Below are positions 8,574 to 18,092 of a stretch of 64,000 bases of DNA, piece after piece (positions within the stretch are counted from its first letter, which is position 1; every line of letters begins with the position of its first letter). Under the pieces are notes generated by a model that was not told where the DNA came from, did no database searches, and was given only the letters and a program-made list of their open reading frames with translations. The position numbers were made by a program, and so were the translations under genes. The DNA is taken from NCBI RefSeq assembly GCF_009930795.1, contig NZ_CP017146.1, forward strand, positions 2,108,001 through 2,172,000. The letters are read 5' to 3'. This DNA is from Marisediminicola antarctica. GTDB lineage: Bacteria; Actinomycetota; Actinomycetes; Actinomycetales; Microbacteriaceae.

Positions 8574-10001
8574 ATGACGACATCGACCCCCGCGACGCCC
8601 TCCGAGGCGCTGGGCGCTACCCGCCCGCGCATCAGCGTGGTGGGCACCGGCTACCTCGGCGCCACCCACGCGGCCGCGATGGCAGAGATGGGATTCGACG
8701 TGATGGGCGTCGATTCCGACCCGGCGAAGGTGGCGGCCCTGAGCGAGGGGATCGTGCCCTTCTTCGAGCCGGGGCTTCCCGAACTGATCCGCACCCACGT
8801 GGCGAGTGGCCGCTTGCACTTCACCACCGACATCGTCGAGGCCACTGCCTTCGCCGATGTGCACTTCATCTGTGTCGGCACACCGCAGGCCCGTGGCAGC
8901 AATGCCGCGAACCTCAGCTATGTAGAAGAGGCCACCAGGTCGGTCGCGCGCAACCTCACCCACGACGGGATCATCGTGGGCAAGTCGACGGTCCCTGTCG
9001 GCACCGGAGCGAGACTGCGCTCGATTGTCGCCGGCATCGTGCCCGCCGGAATCTCTACCGAACTCATCTGGAATCCGGAGTTCCTCCGCGAGGGCAAGGC
9101 CGTCGACGACACCCTCACCCCCGACCGGATCGTTTTGGGCGGCACCACAGCCCTTTCCGAAGCGGTAATGCGGGAGGTCTATGCCGCGCCGATCGCCATT
9201 GGAACCCCCGTGATCCTGTGTGACCTCCCCACCGCGGAGCTCGTGAAGGTGAGCGCGAACGCGTTCCTCGCCACCAAGATCTCCTTCATCAACGCGATCG
9301 CCGAGGTATGCGAGGCGGCGGGAGCGGACGTCGGCGTGCTCGCCGACGCGCTCGGACACGACATCCGCATCGGCCGACAGTTTCTCAACGCCGGACTCGG
9401 GTTCGGCGGCGGCTGTCTTCCGAAAGACATCCGCGCGCTCATCCATCGGGCGGGAGAGCTCGGCGCCACCAAGGCTGCGTCGCTCCTCCAGCAGGTCGAC
9501 GAAATCAACATGTCGCAGCGTCAGCTCGTGATCAACATGGCGATCGAAGCGTGCGGGGGATCAGTGCTCAACCGTCGGATCGGTGTACTCGGCGCGGCGT
9601 TCAAGCCGCTCACCGACGACGTGCGCGATTCGCCCGCCCTCAACGTTGCCGCCGCCCTGCACCTGCGCGGCGCTCAGGTCGTGATCTACGATCCGGAGGC
9701 CTCATCAACAGCCCAGCGGATGTTCCCGACGCTCACTTACGCCGACTCCGTGGAAGAGGCAGCGACGAACTCCGATGTGATCCTCGTGCTCACCGAGTGG
9801 GAGGAGTTCAACTCCATTGATGCGGCAGCACTCCGCGAGATCGTAGCGCTGCCGGTCATCATCGATGCCCGCAATTGCCTCGACGCCGCGCACTGGCGTG
9901 CCGCAGGGTGGCGTTTCACCGGTCTTGGAGTCGCTCCAGTCGCTCTGACCCCGATGATCCCGGAACACAACTCGCTCAGCAGGCTCGTCCCCGTCCAGTA
10001 G
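8574..10001 (+). CDS. UDP-glucose 6-dehydrogenase
   Basis: This 475-residue enzyme oxidises UDP-glucose twice with NAD+ to give UDP-glucuronate. The N-terminal Rossmann motif is VVGTGYLGATHAAAMAEMG (about residues 22-40), ending in an acidic VDSD. The catalytic cysteine sits in GFGGGCLPKD near residue 279. The substrate-domain lysines and the C-terminal UDP-binding domain are present. ATG 8574 is preceded by AGGAG at 8563-8567. It is the last gene of the operon with the hyaluronan-synthase-like GT2 and the GH26 protein, and a strong hairpin follows. By analogy with hasA-hasB it supplies the glucuronate donor for the polymer. Confidence 0.92.
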   Translation: MTTSTPATPSEALGATRPRISVVGTGYLGATHAAAMAEMGFDVMGVDSDPAKVAALSEGIVPFFEPGLPELIRTHVASGRLHFTTDIVEATAFADVHFICVGTPQARGSNAANLSYVEEATRSVARNLTHDGIIVGKSTVPVGTGARLRSIVAGIVPAGISTELIWNPEFLREGKAVDDTLTPDRIVLGGTTALSEAVMREVYAAPIAIGTPVILCDLPTAELVKVSANAFLATKISFINAIAEVCEAAGADVGVLADALGHDIRIGRQFLNAGLGFGGGCLPKDIRALIHRAGELGATKAASLLQQVDEINMSQRQLVINMAIEACGGSVLNRRIGVLGAAFKPLTDDVRDSPALNVAAALHLRGAQVVIYDPEASSTAQRMFPTLTYADSVEEAATNSDVILVLTEWEEFNSIDAAALREIVALPVIIDARNCLDAAHWRAAGWRFTGLGVAPVALTPMIPEHNSLSRLVPVQ

Positions 10002-10018
10002 GCCCAGTCAATCAAAAC

Positions 10019-10051
10019 AGGACCGCACCCTCATGGGTGCGGTCCTTTCTT
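10019..10051. terminator. Bidirectional terminator between the exopolysaccharide operon and glnA1
   Basis: A perfect 12-bp stem pairs AGGACCGCACCC at 10019-10030 with GGGTGCGGTCCT at 10035-10046 around a TCAT loop. TTCTT follows on the plus strand and a TTTT run on the minus strand, so it can serve both convergent units. Confidence 0.88.
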
Positions 10052-10062
10052 GGTGCTGCCGG

Positions 10063-11487
<1,425 letters not shown>

Positions 11488-11530
11488 GTGAAGGACTCCA
11501 ATGGGTGTGGATGAGGAAGCGGCCACGGTT

Positions 11531-11551
11531 CGTAACCACCTCGAGGTTACG
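11531..11551. repeat. Inverted repeat between GlnR operator and glnA1
   Basis: CGTAACC at 11531-11537 and GGTTACG at 11545-11551 form a perfect 7-bp inverted repeat with a 7-nt spacer. It lies on the glnA1 side of the GlnR operator, probably near the glnA1 promoter. It could bind a second regulator or be an auxiliary site. Confidence 0.5.
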
Positions 11552-11559
11552 GGTGGGCG

Positions 11560-11597
11560 ATTTCCCCACGGTGTCGCAAATGTTTCCGGCATGTTAC
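11560..11597 (-). promoter_or_regulatory. GlnR-type operator upstream of glnA1
   Basis: On the minus strand four half-sites follow one another at exact 6-nt spacing: GTAAC (11593-11597), GAAAC (11582-11586), GACAC (11571-11575) and GAAAT (11560-11564). This is the actinobacterial GlnR arrangement of alternating GTNAC and GAAAC half-sites at 11-bp steps. It lies about 73 bp before glnA1 and also just upstream of the divergent RDD gene promoter. Confidence 0.82.
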
Positions 11598-11613
11598 GGC
11601 TGGTTACCGGTCG

Positions 11614-11619
11614 TAGACT
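11614..11619 (+). promoter_or_regulatory. -10 element of probable leaderless RDD-gene promoter
   Basis: TAGACT ends 6 nt before the ATG at 11626, with no Shine-Dalgarno sequence. Confidence 0.5.
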
Positions 11620-11625
11620 TCAGCC

Positions 11626-12066
11626 ATGCCCGGTTCGACTCCCTCATCCTCGCGCGCGGACGGCATCGGGCAGGAGTGGCCAGGCAAACGACTCGGCCTT
11701 CCCGCATCCGGCCCACGTTCGATCGCTCGACTCGGGCGACGAATCGCCGCCCTCTTCATCGACTGGGCGATCGCCTACGCCCTCGCCTGGCTGCTATTCC
11801 GGGGCGACGACGGCATCGTCGAGGCCATCTACATCACGGGCGTATTCGTGGTGCTGCAGATCGTCATGATCACCTTTGCCGCCGGCGGCATCGGCCACCT
11901 CCTGCTCGGGATGCGCGTTGTGCCGCTCTCCGGCGGCGTTGTCGGCATCTGGCGTCCGGCCGTTCGCACGGTTCTGCTCGCCCTCGTCATCCCCGCCGTC
12001 GTGTTCGACCGCGACCAGCGAGGCCTGCACGACCAGCTGGCCGGCACCGTGCTCGTCCGCATCTAG
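11626..12066 (+). CDS. RDD-family small membrane protein
   Basis: This 146-residue protein has the RDD pattern: LGRRIAALFIDWAIAY opening the first membrane helix, two further helices, and a conserved C-terminal FDRDQRGLHDQLAGT. RDD proteins are small integral membrane proteins, a few of which are linked to ion transport; the role here is unknown. An RDD gene occupies the same place next to glnA1 in other actinobacteria. The gene is divergent from glnA1 and shares the region holding the GlnR operator. Its probable start is leaderless. Confidence 0.85.
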   Translation: MPGSTPSSSRADGIGQEWPGKRLGLPASGPRSIARLGRRIAALFIDWAIAYALAWLLFRGDDGIVEAIYITGVFVVLQIVMITFAAGGIGHLLLGMRVVPLSGGVVGIWRPAVRTVLLALVIPAVVFDRDQRGLHDQLAGTVLVRI

Positions 12067-12079
12067 CGGGTAGCGCCGG

Positions 12080-12796
12080 TCAGCGGGGACGGCCGGCGCG
12101 CACCTTCGTGGGGTCCACGCCCTTCGGGATCGGCAGCCCGTTCTTGCCGAGCGAGCTGATCCGGTTGTTGACGGCGTAGATCTCAGCCTTGTTGAGCGCG
12201 CGCTTGTACTTTCCCATCGACGACGGGATCTTGTGCAGCGGCACCGAGTCGGCGTCGGGGCCGACGAAGAGGAAGTGGACGGGCACGTTGGGGAGCACGC
12301 GGCTCACCTTGCGACGCTCGTCCTCGAGCATCCGTGTCGTGCGGGACTTCGGCCCCTCGCCGATGAGAACGACGCCGCCGCGCCCGACGGCGCGGTAGAC
12401 GGCATCCTGGGTCTTCGGGCTCACGGCGACGGGCATCTCGCTCGAGACCCATCCGCGTCGGAGCGAGCTCTTGAGCACCGCGCCGACCGCACCGGGCTGG
12501 CCGGCGATCTGACCGTAGGCCGCTCGCTCGGCGCGACGCCCCAAGACGATCAGGAAGGCGAGGAGCCCTCCGAGGATTCCGGAGATGAGGTAGAGGACCA
12601 GGCCGATGATGCTGCCGGGCGCGATCAGGAGCGCGAGAACGACGCTCGCGGCGACGGGCAGCAGGAACGCCGCCAGCATGTACCAGACGGCCTTCTTGTC
12701 GTACCGGGTGGTCATCTTGAAGACCTGGTACATCTGCTTCAGACGGCCAGGTCCCTTGGGAGTTTTTGGAGCCTTCGGCTCTTTGGTGCGTGCCAT
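12080..12796 (-). CDS. DUF4191 integral membrane protein
   Basis: This 238-residue protein starts MARTKEPKAPKTPKGPG at 12796. A basic N-terminal tail precedes two adjacent membrane helices (about residues 39-60 and 64-86) and a cytoplasmic domain of about 140 residues. Members of this family sit between lipA and glnA1 in many actinobacteria and have no established function. The gene is convergent with the RDD gene, 13 nt apart. TATCCT at 12803-12808 lies 6 nt before the ATG, so a leaderless transcript is likely. Confidence 0.85.
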   Translation of the reverse strand: MARTKEPKAPKTPKGPGRLKQMYQVFKMTTRYDKKAVWYMLAAFLLPVAASVVLALLIAPGSIIGLVLYLISGILGGLLAFLIVLGRRAERAAYGQIAGQPGAVGAVLKSSLRRGWVSSEMPVAVSPKTQDAVYRAVGRGGVVLIGEGPKSRTTRMLEDERRKVSRVLPNVPVHFLFVGPDADSVPLHKIPSSMGKYKRALNKAEIYAVNNRISSLGKNGLPIPKGVDPTKVRAGRPR

Positions 12797-12802
12797 GTGT
12801 CT

Positions 12803-12808
12803 AGGATA
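12803..12808 (-). promoter_or_regulatory. -10 element of probable leaderless DUF4191 promoter
   Basis: On the minus strand TATCCT is followed by 6 nt and then the ATG at 12796. Confidence 0.45.
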
Positions 12809-12919
12809 CGGCCCCGGAGGTCCATCGCCACCCGCCCTCCCCACCGGGTCGAGCCGCCGGTCCTCCCCGTCGTCGGGTCTCGTACCCCGCAGTGCCACCG
12901 CCGGGCACACGATGACAGG

Positions 12920-14620
12920 GTGACTGACATCGGGAGCATGAATTCGGCCGCGGGCTACAGGCTCGTGCGCAGGCTGGGTTCGGGCCGCAGGGCCGACGTG
13001 TTTCTCGGCCGCGCCGCTCTCCGCACCCGTTCTCGTGGCGACATCGCGGTCGGCGACGTCTCTGTCGGCGACCTCTCTGTCGGCGAGGTCTCCTCGCTCA
13101 CGCCTGGCAGCTTTACCGAGCATGCGGCGACGGCAGCGATCAAGGTGTTCCGACCGGGCACGGACCGCTCGGGCATCGATGCCGAGATCGGCGCCCTCGC
13201 ACGCGCGTCCTCGCCCCACCTGGCGCGGCTCGACGACCTCGCGACCGCGCAGGACGGCCTGCCGGTGCTCGTACTCGGCCTCCTTCGCCCCCGGTCGCTC
13301 GCCCATCTGATGGCATCCCGTGGCCGGATCGAGTCCGGAGAGGCCGTCACGATCGTCGCCCCCATCGCCGCCGCGGTCGCCGAACTCCACCGCAACGGCG
13401 TCGCGCACGGCGGGGTGACGGCGAGTTCGGTGCTGTTCGACGAACTCGGTACGCCCGTGCTCGCATCCTTCGGACGAGCCCGAATCATCGGGGAGGAGCA
13501 GTCGGACAGGTCGGCGTCGAGCCTCTCCCCGGCCCAACTCGCGGCATCGGCGCCCGCGCTGCGGGACCTCGCCGACCTCGCCGCCCTCGCCGGCGCCGTG
13601 CTCGAGTGCACGCCGGAGTCTGCGGGCCGCACGCGTGCGCTGTCGTTCCTCCGCTCCGCTGACCCCTCGCGGGCGCCGGAGCGGTTCCCGGTCGAGATTG
13701 CGCGTGTGCTGTTCGACTCGGCGATGGCCACCCCGGTGGTGTTCGGCGTCGCGCCGCGAGCCGCGGCAAGTCCTCGCGCCGAGGCGAGTCCGCGCGCCGA
13801 AGCGATGTCTCGCGCAGCGGCAGTGTCTCGCGCAGCGGCGAGGGGCATCGCGGCACCCGCCACCGCGCCGCCCACCGCGCAACCCATCTCGGCGGTTCGC
13901 GGGCGCCGGCGAGCGCGGCCAGCCTGGCTCGACGCCATCCACCTTCCCGAGTGGGTGGAGCAGGTCATCCGCGCCTCTGCGCCCTCCGGAGGAGCCGAAT
14001 CGGGGAACGCCCCGGTGCCTGCCGCGACGCTCGTCTCCGCGCTGGCCACGGCGCTGGCCCCGGTGCGCCGGCGGGTCTGGGCGGCGGCGGTGGGGGTCGC
14101 GGTCCTGCTTACGGCCGCTCTCGTACTAGTGCCGGGCGGCGACTCGTCCTCTGGGGTCCGAGACGCCGGGCTGGCCCCGCCCACCACGCCAGATGGAGCG
14201 GCGCGCAGTAAGCCGGAACCTTTGCCGACCGGCGCCCCGGCCGAGGAGGTCCGGGTGCCGTCCGCGATCACCGGTGACGATCCCGTCGCGGCGGCGCTCG
14301 CGCTGCTCGAGCTGCGCGACGGCTGCCTCACCTCGCTGTCGGTTCTCTGCCTCGACGATGTAACCCAGGCCGGCTCCGCGGCGTGGGAGGCCGACGGCTA
14401 TCTGATCCGGCAGGCGCAGGAGGGCGGGGGAGCGGCAGTCCCGCCGTTACCTCACGCAGCCGTGTGGCAGGGTCGTGCGGCGAGTCTCGTCGAGCGGATC
14501 GGCAACTCCGCTCTCGTCGCCGTCGCCCCTCCCGAGCAGGCTACGGGCGAGGTTCCGGTGAGTGTGCTCCTGATCAAGGGAGTCGAGGGCTGGCGCATCC
14601 GGGACCTCTTCGTCGGCTGA
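12920..14620 (+). CDS. Membrane-anchored protein-kinase-like protein (predicted pseudokinase)
   Basis: About 566 residues from GTG 12920 (ATG 12938 is an alternative; neither has a strong ribosome site). The N-terminal half follows the Ser/Thr kinase fold: a glycine loop RLGSGRRADVFLG and a beta-3 lysine in AAIKVF near residue 74. The catalytic loop is broken. Where HRDxKxxN is expected, the protein has HGGVTASS near residue 163, and the DFG position reads SFG near 181. Catalytic and metal-binding residues are therefore missing. A low-complexity Ala/Arg/Ser linker leads to one membrane helix (about 386-406) and an extracellular domain. A short VGD-type repeat lies between the glycine loop and the lysine. 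It is likely a scaffold or sensor rather than an enzyme. Confidence 0.7.
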   Translation: MTDIGSMNSAAGYRLVRRLGSGRRADVFLGRAALRTRSRGDIAVGDVSVGDLSVGEVSSLTPGSFTEHAATAAIKVFRPGTDRSGIDAEIGALARASSPHLARLDDLATAQDGLPVLVLGLLRPRSLAHLMASRGRIESGEAVTIVAPIAAAVAELHRNGVAHGGVTASSVLFDELGTPVLASFGRARIIGEEQSDRSASSLSPAQLAASAPALRDLADLAALAGAVLECTPESAGRTRALSFLRSADPSRAPERFPVEIARVLFDSAMATPVVFGVAPRAAASPRAEASPRAEAMSRAAAVSRAAARGIAAPATAPPTAQPISAVRGRRRARPAWLDAIHLPEWVEQVIRASAPSGGAESGNAPVPAATLVSALATALAPVRRRVWAAAVGVAVLLTAALVLVPGGDSSSGVRDAGLAPPTTPDGAARSKPEPLPTGAPAEEVRVPSAITGDDPVAAALALLELRDGCLTSLSVLCLDDVTQAGSAAWEADGYLIRQAQEGGGAAVPPLPHAAVWQGRAASLVERIGNSALVAVAPPEQATGEVPVSVLLIKGVEGWRIRDLFVG

Positions 14621-14655
14621 GCGATGGCCTCGCCACCGCTCCTGGTGCACCGCGG

Positions 14656-15645
14656 TTACGAGACCGCCTGGGCGAAACCGAGGCTCGGGTCGGAGAGGTG
14701 GCTAAGGCCTTCCGGCAGTTCGCGACCCTTTCGCGCCATCGACTGCGCCCACAGGCGCCCGGCACGATAGCTCGAGCGCACCAACGGCCCGGCCAGCACG
14801 CCGAGGAAGCCGATCTCCTCGGCCTCGACCTTAATCTCGGTGAACTCCTCCGGGTGTACCCACCGTGCGACCGGAAGGTGGCGCGGGGTCGGACGCAGGT
14901 ACTGGGTGACCGTGATGATGTCGGTGCCCGCATCGTGCAGGTCGCGCAGTGCCTGACTGATCTCCGCGCGCTCCTCACCCATTCCCAGGATCAGGTTCGA
15001 CTTGGTGATGAGCCCGTAGTTCCTCGCCTGGGTGATCACGTCGAGGGATCGTTCATACCTGAACGCCGGACGGATGCGCTTGAAGATGCGGGGGACCGTC
15101 TCGACGTTGTGGGCGAACACCTCCGGCCGGGAGGAGAACACCTCCTCGAGCAACGCGGGGTTGCCGGAGAAGTCGGTCGCCAGAATCTCGACCCCCGTTC
15201 CCGGGTTCTTCTCGTGGATCTGCCGCACGGTCTCGGCGTGCAGCCACGCTCCCTCGTCGGGGAGGTCGTCGCGGGCGACGCCTGTGACCGTGGCGTACCG
15301 CAGCTTCATCGCGGTGACCGAGTCGGCGACCCGTCGGGGCTCGTCGGTGTCGTAGTCGGCGGGCTTTCCGGTATCGATCTGGCAGAAGTCGCACCGGCGC
15401 GTGCACTGTGACCCCCCGATGAGAAACGTCGCCTCGCGGTCCTCCCAGCATTCGAAGATGTTGGGACAGCCCGCCTCCTGGCATACGGTGTGCAGCCCCT
15501 CACCCTTGACGAGCTCCTGCAGCTGCAGGTACTCGGGGCCCATCTTCGCCTTGGTCTTGATCCACGGCGGCTTCCGCTCGATGGGGGTCTCAGCGTTGCG
15601 GATCTCGAGGCGCAGCATTTTGCGCCCCTCGGGGGGATGGCTCAT
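14656..15645 (-). CDS. lipA: Lipoyl synthase
   Basis: This 329-residue radical-SAM enzyme inserts two sulfurs into protein-bound octanoyl groups to make lipoyl cofactors. The radical-SAM cluster motif is CTRRCDFC (CxxxCxxC). The auxiliary cluster that is consumed as sulfur source is bound by [12 protein letters not shown]. The C-terminal end is typical. The start at 15645 overlaps the lipB stop in an ATGA arrangement (15642-15645), so the two genes are translationally coupled. The clients, the lipoyl E2 and its E3, are encoded just upstream on the same strand. Confidence 0.96.
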   Translation of the reverse strand: MSHPPEGRKMLRLEIRNAETPIERKPPWIKTKAKMGPEYLQLQELVKGEGLHTVCQEAGCPNIFECWEDREATFLIGGSQCTRRCDFCQIDTGKPADYDTDEPRRVADSVTAMKLRYATVTGVARDDLPDEGAWLHAETVRQIHEKNPGTGVEILATDFSGNPALLEEVFSSRPEVFAHNVETVPRIFKRIRPAFRYERSLDVITQARNYGLITKSNLILGMGEERAEISQALRDLHDAGTDIITVTQYLRPTPRHLPVARWVHPEEFTEIKVEAEEIGFLGVLAGPLVRSSYRAGRLWAQSMARKGRELPEGLSHLSDPSLGFAQAVS

Positions 15646-16268
15646 GCTGCTACCTCTGTCAGTCGGGCGAATCGTGCGGAAATGAGAGGAACGACGTCCT
15701 CGGGCGTGACGCGGCGTCCGAGTTCCCTCGAGATGCTCGTGACCCCGGCGTCGGCGATGCCGCACGCGACGATCTGGTCGTAGGCCTCGAAGCTGTTCGA
15801 GCAGTTGAGGGCGAACCCGTGCATCGTGACGCCCTGGGAGACGCGGATGCCGATAGCGGCGATCTTGTCGGTGCCGCGCAGCCACACGCCGGAGCGGCCG
15901 GCAACCCGTTCGCCGTCGACACCGAGATCGGCCAGAACACCGATGAGGATGCCCTCGAGCCTGCGAACGTAGCCGACGACGTCGATCGGCTCCGCCAGCC
16001 GGAGGATGGGGTACCCGACGAGTTGTCCGGGGCCGTGCCAGGTAATCTTGCCGCCCCGGTCGACATCGAGCACCTCCGTGCCGTCAGCCGGTCGCTCGCC
16101 TGGCTCTGTGCGTCTGCCCGCGGTGTAGACCGAAGGATGCTCGAGGAGGAGGAGGGTGTCCGGCGCCCGCCCTGCGACCACCGCGGCGTGTATTGCCCGC
16201 TGCTGATCCAGAGCGACTAGATACGGCACGGAGTTGGCGCTTAGCCCCGTGACGACAATGTCGACCAT
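15642..16268 (-). CDS. lipB: Octanoyl-[acyl-carrier-protein]:protein N-octanoyltransferase
   Basis: This 208-residue enzyme transfers octanoyl from ACP to the lysine of lipoyl domains, the step before LipA. Visible signatures are [13 protein letters not shown], the catalytic lysine in [25 protein letters not shown] and the catalytic cysteine in IVACGI. There is no ribosome site before the ATG at 16268. TAGACT at 16275-16280 lies 6 nt upstream, implying its own leaderless promoter, separate from the E2 transcript that ends at the hairpin 16300-16345. Confidence 0.95.
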   Translation of the reverse strand: MVDIVVTGLSANSVPYLVALDQQRAIHAAVVAGRAPDTLLLLEHPSVYTAGRRTEPGERPADGTEVLDVDRGGKITWHGPGQLVGYPILRLAEPIDVVGYVRRLEGILIGVLADLGVDGERVAGRSGVWLRGTDKIAAIGIRVSQGVTMHGFALNCSNSFEAYDQIVACGIADAGVTSISRELGRRVTPEDVVPLISARFARLTEVAA

Positions 16269-16274
16269 TGGTCC

Positions 16275-16280
16275 AGTCTA
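16275..16280 (-). promoter_or_regulatory. -10 element of probable leaderless lipB promoter
   Basis: On the minus strand TAGACT is followed by 6 nt and the ATG at 16268. It lies just downstream of the E2 gene terminator. Confidence 0.5.
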
Positions 16281-16299
16281 TGTGGGCAGGCGCCGACGG

Positions 16300-16345
16300 A
16301 AAACACGATGGCCCGCAACCGCCGAAGCGGATGCGGGCCATCGTG
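16300..16345 (-). terminator. Rho-independent terminator after the E2 gene
   Basis: A perfect 14-bp stem pairs 16304-16317 with 16332-16345. Inside it an A-A mismatch and a CCGC/GCGG stem close a CGAA loop. On the minus strand a TTTT run (16300-16303) follows, fitting termination of the lpdA-E2 transcript. Confidence 0.8.
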
Positions 16346-16358
16346 GTGCTGCGCCGGC

Positions 16359-18029
16359 TTAGATGCCCAGGTTGCCCTGGAAGTCTCCCGACTCGAGGCG
16401 GTTCTTCATCGTCACGAGGAACTTCGCGGCGTCAGCCCCGTCGACGATGCGGTGGTCATAGGAGAGCGCGAGGAAGACCATTGAACGGATCGCGATCGCG
16501 TCGCTGCCGTCCTGGCTCACGACGACGGGCCGCTTCACGACGATTCCGGTTCCGAGGATCGCGGACTGCGGAAGGAACACCACGGGGGTGTCGAACAGCG
16601 CACCGCGCGAGCCGGTGTTCGTGAGCGTGAACGTGCCCCCGGCGAGCTCGTCGGGCTTGAGCTTGTTGTCGCGGGTGCGGGCTGCGAGGTCGGCGATCTG
16701 CTGCGCGAGCTCGGCGAGCGTGAGCTCGCCCGCCTCGCGGATCACCGGGGTGAGCAGACCGCGATCAGTCTCGACAGCGATACTCAGGTTCTCCTGTGCC
16801 GGGTAGACGATCGTGTCACCGTCGATCGTGGCGTTGACGATCGGAACGGCCTTGAGTGCCTCGGTGGCCGCGAGGGCGAAGAACGGCAGGAACGACAACT
16901 TGACGCCGGTCTTCTCGTGGAAGGTGCCCTTCGTCTTGTCGCGGAAATTCGCGACCCGGGTCACATCCACCTCGACGACAGACGTCAGCTGCGCCGAGGT
17001 CTGCATCGAGGCGACCGCGCGTTCGGCGATGACCTTGCGGAGGCGTGACATCGGCACGGTGGTGCCGCGGAGCGGCGACACCTCCACGGGAGCGGCGGCT
17101 TCTGCCGGCGCCGCAGTCTCGGCCGACGACGCGGCGACGACATCCTCCTTGCGGATTCGCCCTCCGACACCTGTTCCGGTGAGCGAACCGAGGTCGACGC
17201 CGAGCTCGTTCGCGAGCTTGCGCACGAGCGGGGTGACGTATCCGGCGTTCGACCCGGACTCGGATTCGGGGGCTTCTGCCGGCGCAGCGGCGGGAGCTGC
17301 AGGCGCCGCGGCGGGAGCGGCGGCGGGAGCGGCGGGCGCAGCGGCGGGGGCGGCAGGCGCGGCAGGCGCAGCGGCGGGAGCGGCAGGCGCGGCAGGCGCA
17401 GCGGCGGGAGCGGGGATGGCCGCCGCAGGGGGTGCGGCTTCGGGAGCAGGGGCCGTTTCGGCGGGGGCCTCGTCGACATCCTTCGCAGGCTCAGGCGCCT
17501 GGGCGGCTGGCTCCTCCTCGGGCGCGGGCGCCTCGCTGGACGGCACCTCTGCTGCGGGAGCAGGCTCTGCTGCAGGCTCTGCTGCGGGAGCAGGCTCTGC
17601 TGCAGGCTCTGCTGCGGGAGCAGGCTCTGCTGCAGGCTCTGCTGCGGGAGCAGGCTCTGCTGCAGGCTCTGCTGCGGGAGCAGGCTCTGCCGGAGCGGTC
17701 TCGGCGGGAGCGGCGGCCTCAGCGGGTGCGGCCTCCTCCGAGGCGGCCGCCGCCTCGGCCTCTGGAGCTGCCGGGGCCTCACCGCCGCCGAAGCCATCGC
17801 CGATACGTACGAGGGCGGTTCCGACCTCGACTGTCTCGTCCTCGGCGACGAGGATCTCTTCGATGATGCCGGCCACCGGCGAGGGGATCTCGGTATCGAC
17901 CTTGTCGGTCGAGACCTCGAGCAGCGGCTCGTCCACCTCCACCCTGTCGCCGACGTTCTTCAGCCAGCGGGTGACCGTACCCTCGGTGACACTCTCACCG
18001 AGTGCCGGAAGGTTGACGGATTCGCTCAT
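16359..18029 (-). CDS. sucB: 2-oxo acid dehydrogenase E2 component, dihydrolipoamide acyltransferase
   Basis: This 556-residue core subunit of a 2-oxo acid dehydrogenase complex transfers acyl groups from a lipoyl arm to CoA. In order it has one lipoyl domain with the modified lysine in VSTDKVDTEIPSP (near residue 43), a long Ala/Pro/Glu linker (about 85-255), an E3/E1-binding domain starting YVTPLVRKLANELG (about 262-297) and the catalytic domain with SYDHRIVDGAD near 530. Actinobacterial proteins of this type are often labelled SucB but commonly serve pyruvate dehydrogenase. The linker DNA holds near-perfect 30-bp tandem repeats, so linker length may vary between strains. GGAG precedes the ATG by 9 nt. 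It lies just after lpdA. Confidence 0.93.
   Translation of the reverse strand: MSESVNLPALGESVTEGTVTRWLKNVGDRVEVDEPLLEVSTDKVDTEIPSPVAGIIEEILVAEDETVEVGTALVRIGDGFGGGEAPAAPEAEAAAASEEAAPAEAAAPAETAPAEPAPAAEPAAEPAPAAEPAAEPAPAAEPAAEPAPAAEPAAEPAPAAEVPSSEAPAPEEEPAAQAPEPAKDVDEAPAETAPAPEAAPPAAAIPAPAAAPAAPAAPAAAPAAPAAPAAAPAAPAAAPAAAPAAPAAAPAEAPESESGSNAGYVTPLVRKLANELGVDLGSLTGTGVGGRIRKEDVVAASSAETAAPAEAAAPVEVSPLRGTTVPMSRLRKVIAERAVASMQTSAQLTSVVEVDVTRVANFRDKTKGTFHEKTGVKLSFLPFFALAATEALKAVPIVNATIDGDTIVYPAQENLSIAVETDRGLLTPVIREAGELTLAELAQQIADLAARTRDNKLKPDELAGGTFTLTNTGSRGALFDTPVVFLPQSAILGTGIVVKRPVVVSQDGSDAIAIRSMVFLALSYDHRIVDGADAAKFLVTMKNRLESGDFQGNLGI
17341..17411 (-). repeat. 30-bp tandem repeat in E2 linker (Ala/Pro type)
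   Basis: Two 30-bp units (17341-17370 and 17371-17400) differ at one base, and a third partial copy follows. They encode an Ala/Pro decapeptide repeat and stay in frame. Confidence 0.85.
17551..17690 (-). repeat. Perfect 30-bp tandem repeat in E2 linker (Ala/Glu/Pro type)
   Basis: Four identical 30-bp units (17551-17670) plus a 20-bp partial copy encode the decapeptide AEPAPAAEPA. The perfect identity suggests recent expansion by slippage or unequal recombination. Confidence 0.93.
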
Positions 18030-18092
18030 CAGTAATGCTCCTTTATGACGTGACGTGCTTTTAGCTTAGTTCTCGGCCGGACCGCGGCCCGG

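Noticed and set aside
12233-12919. Long in-frame N-terminal extension of the pseudokinase
   Set aside because: It is antisense to the well-supported DUF4191 gene and has no domain similarity.
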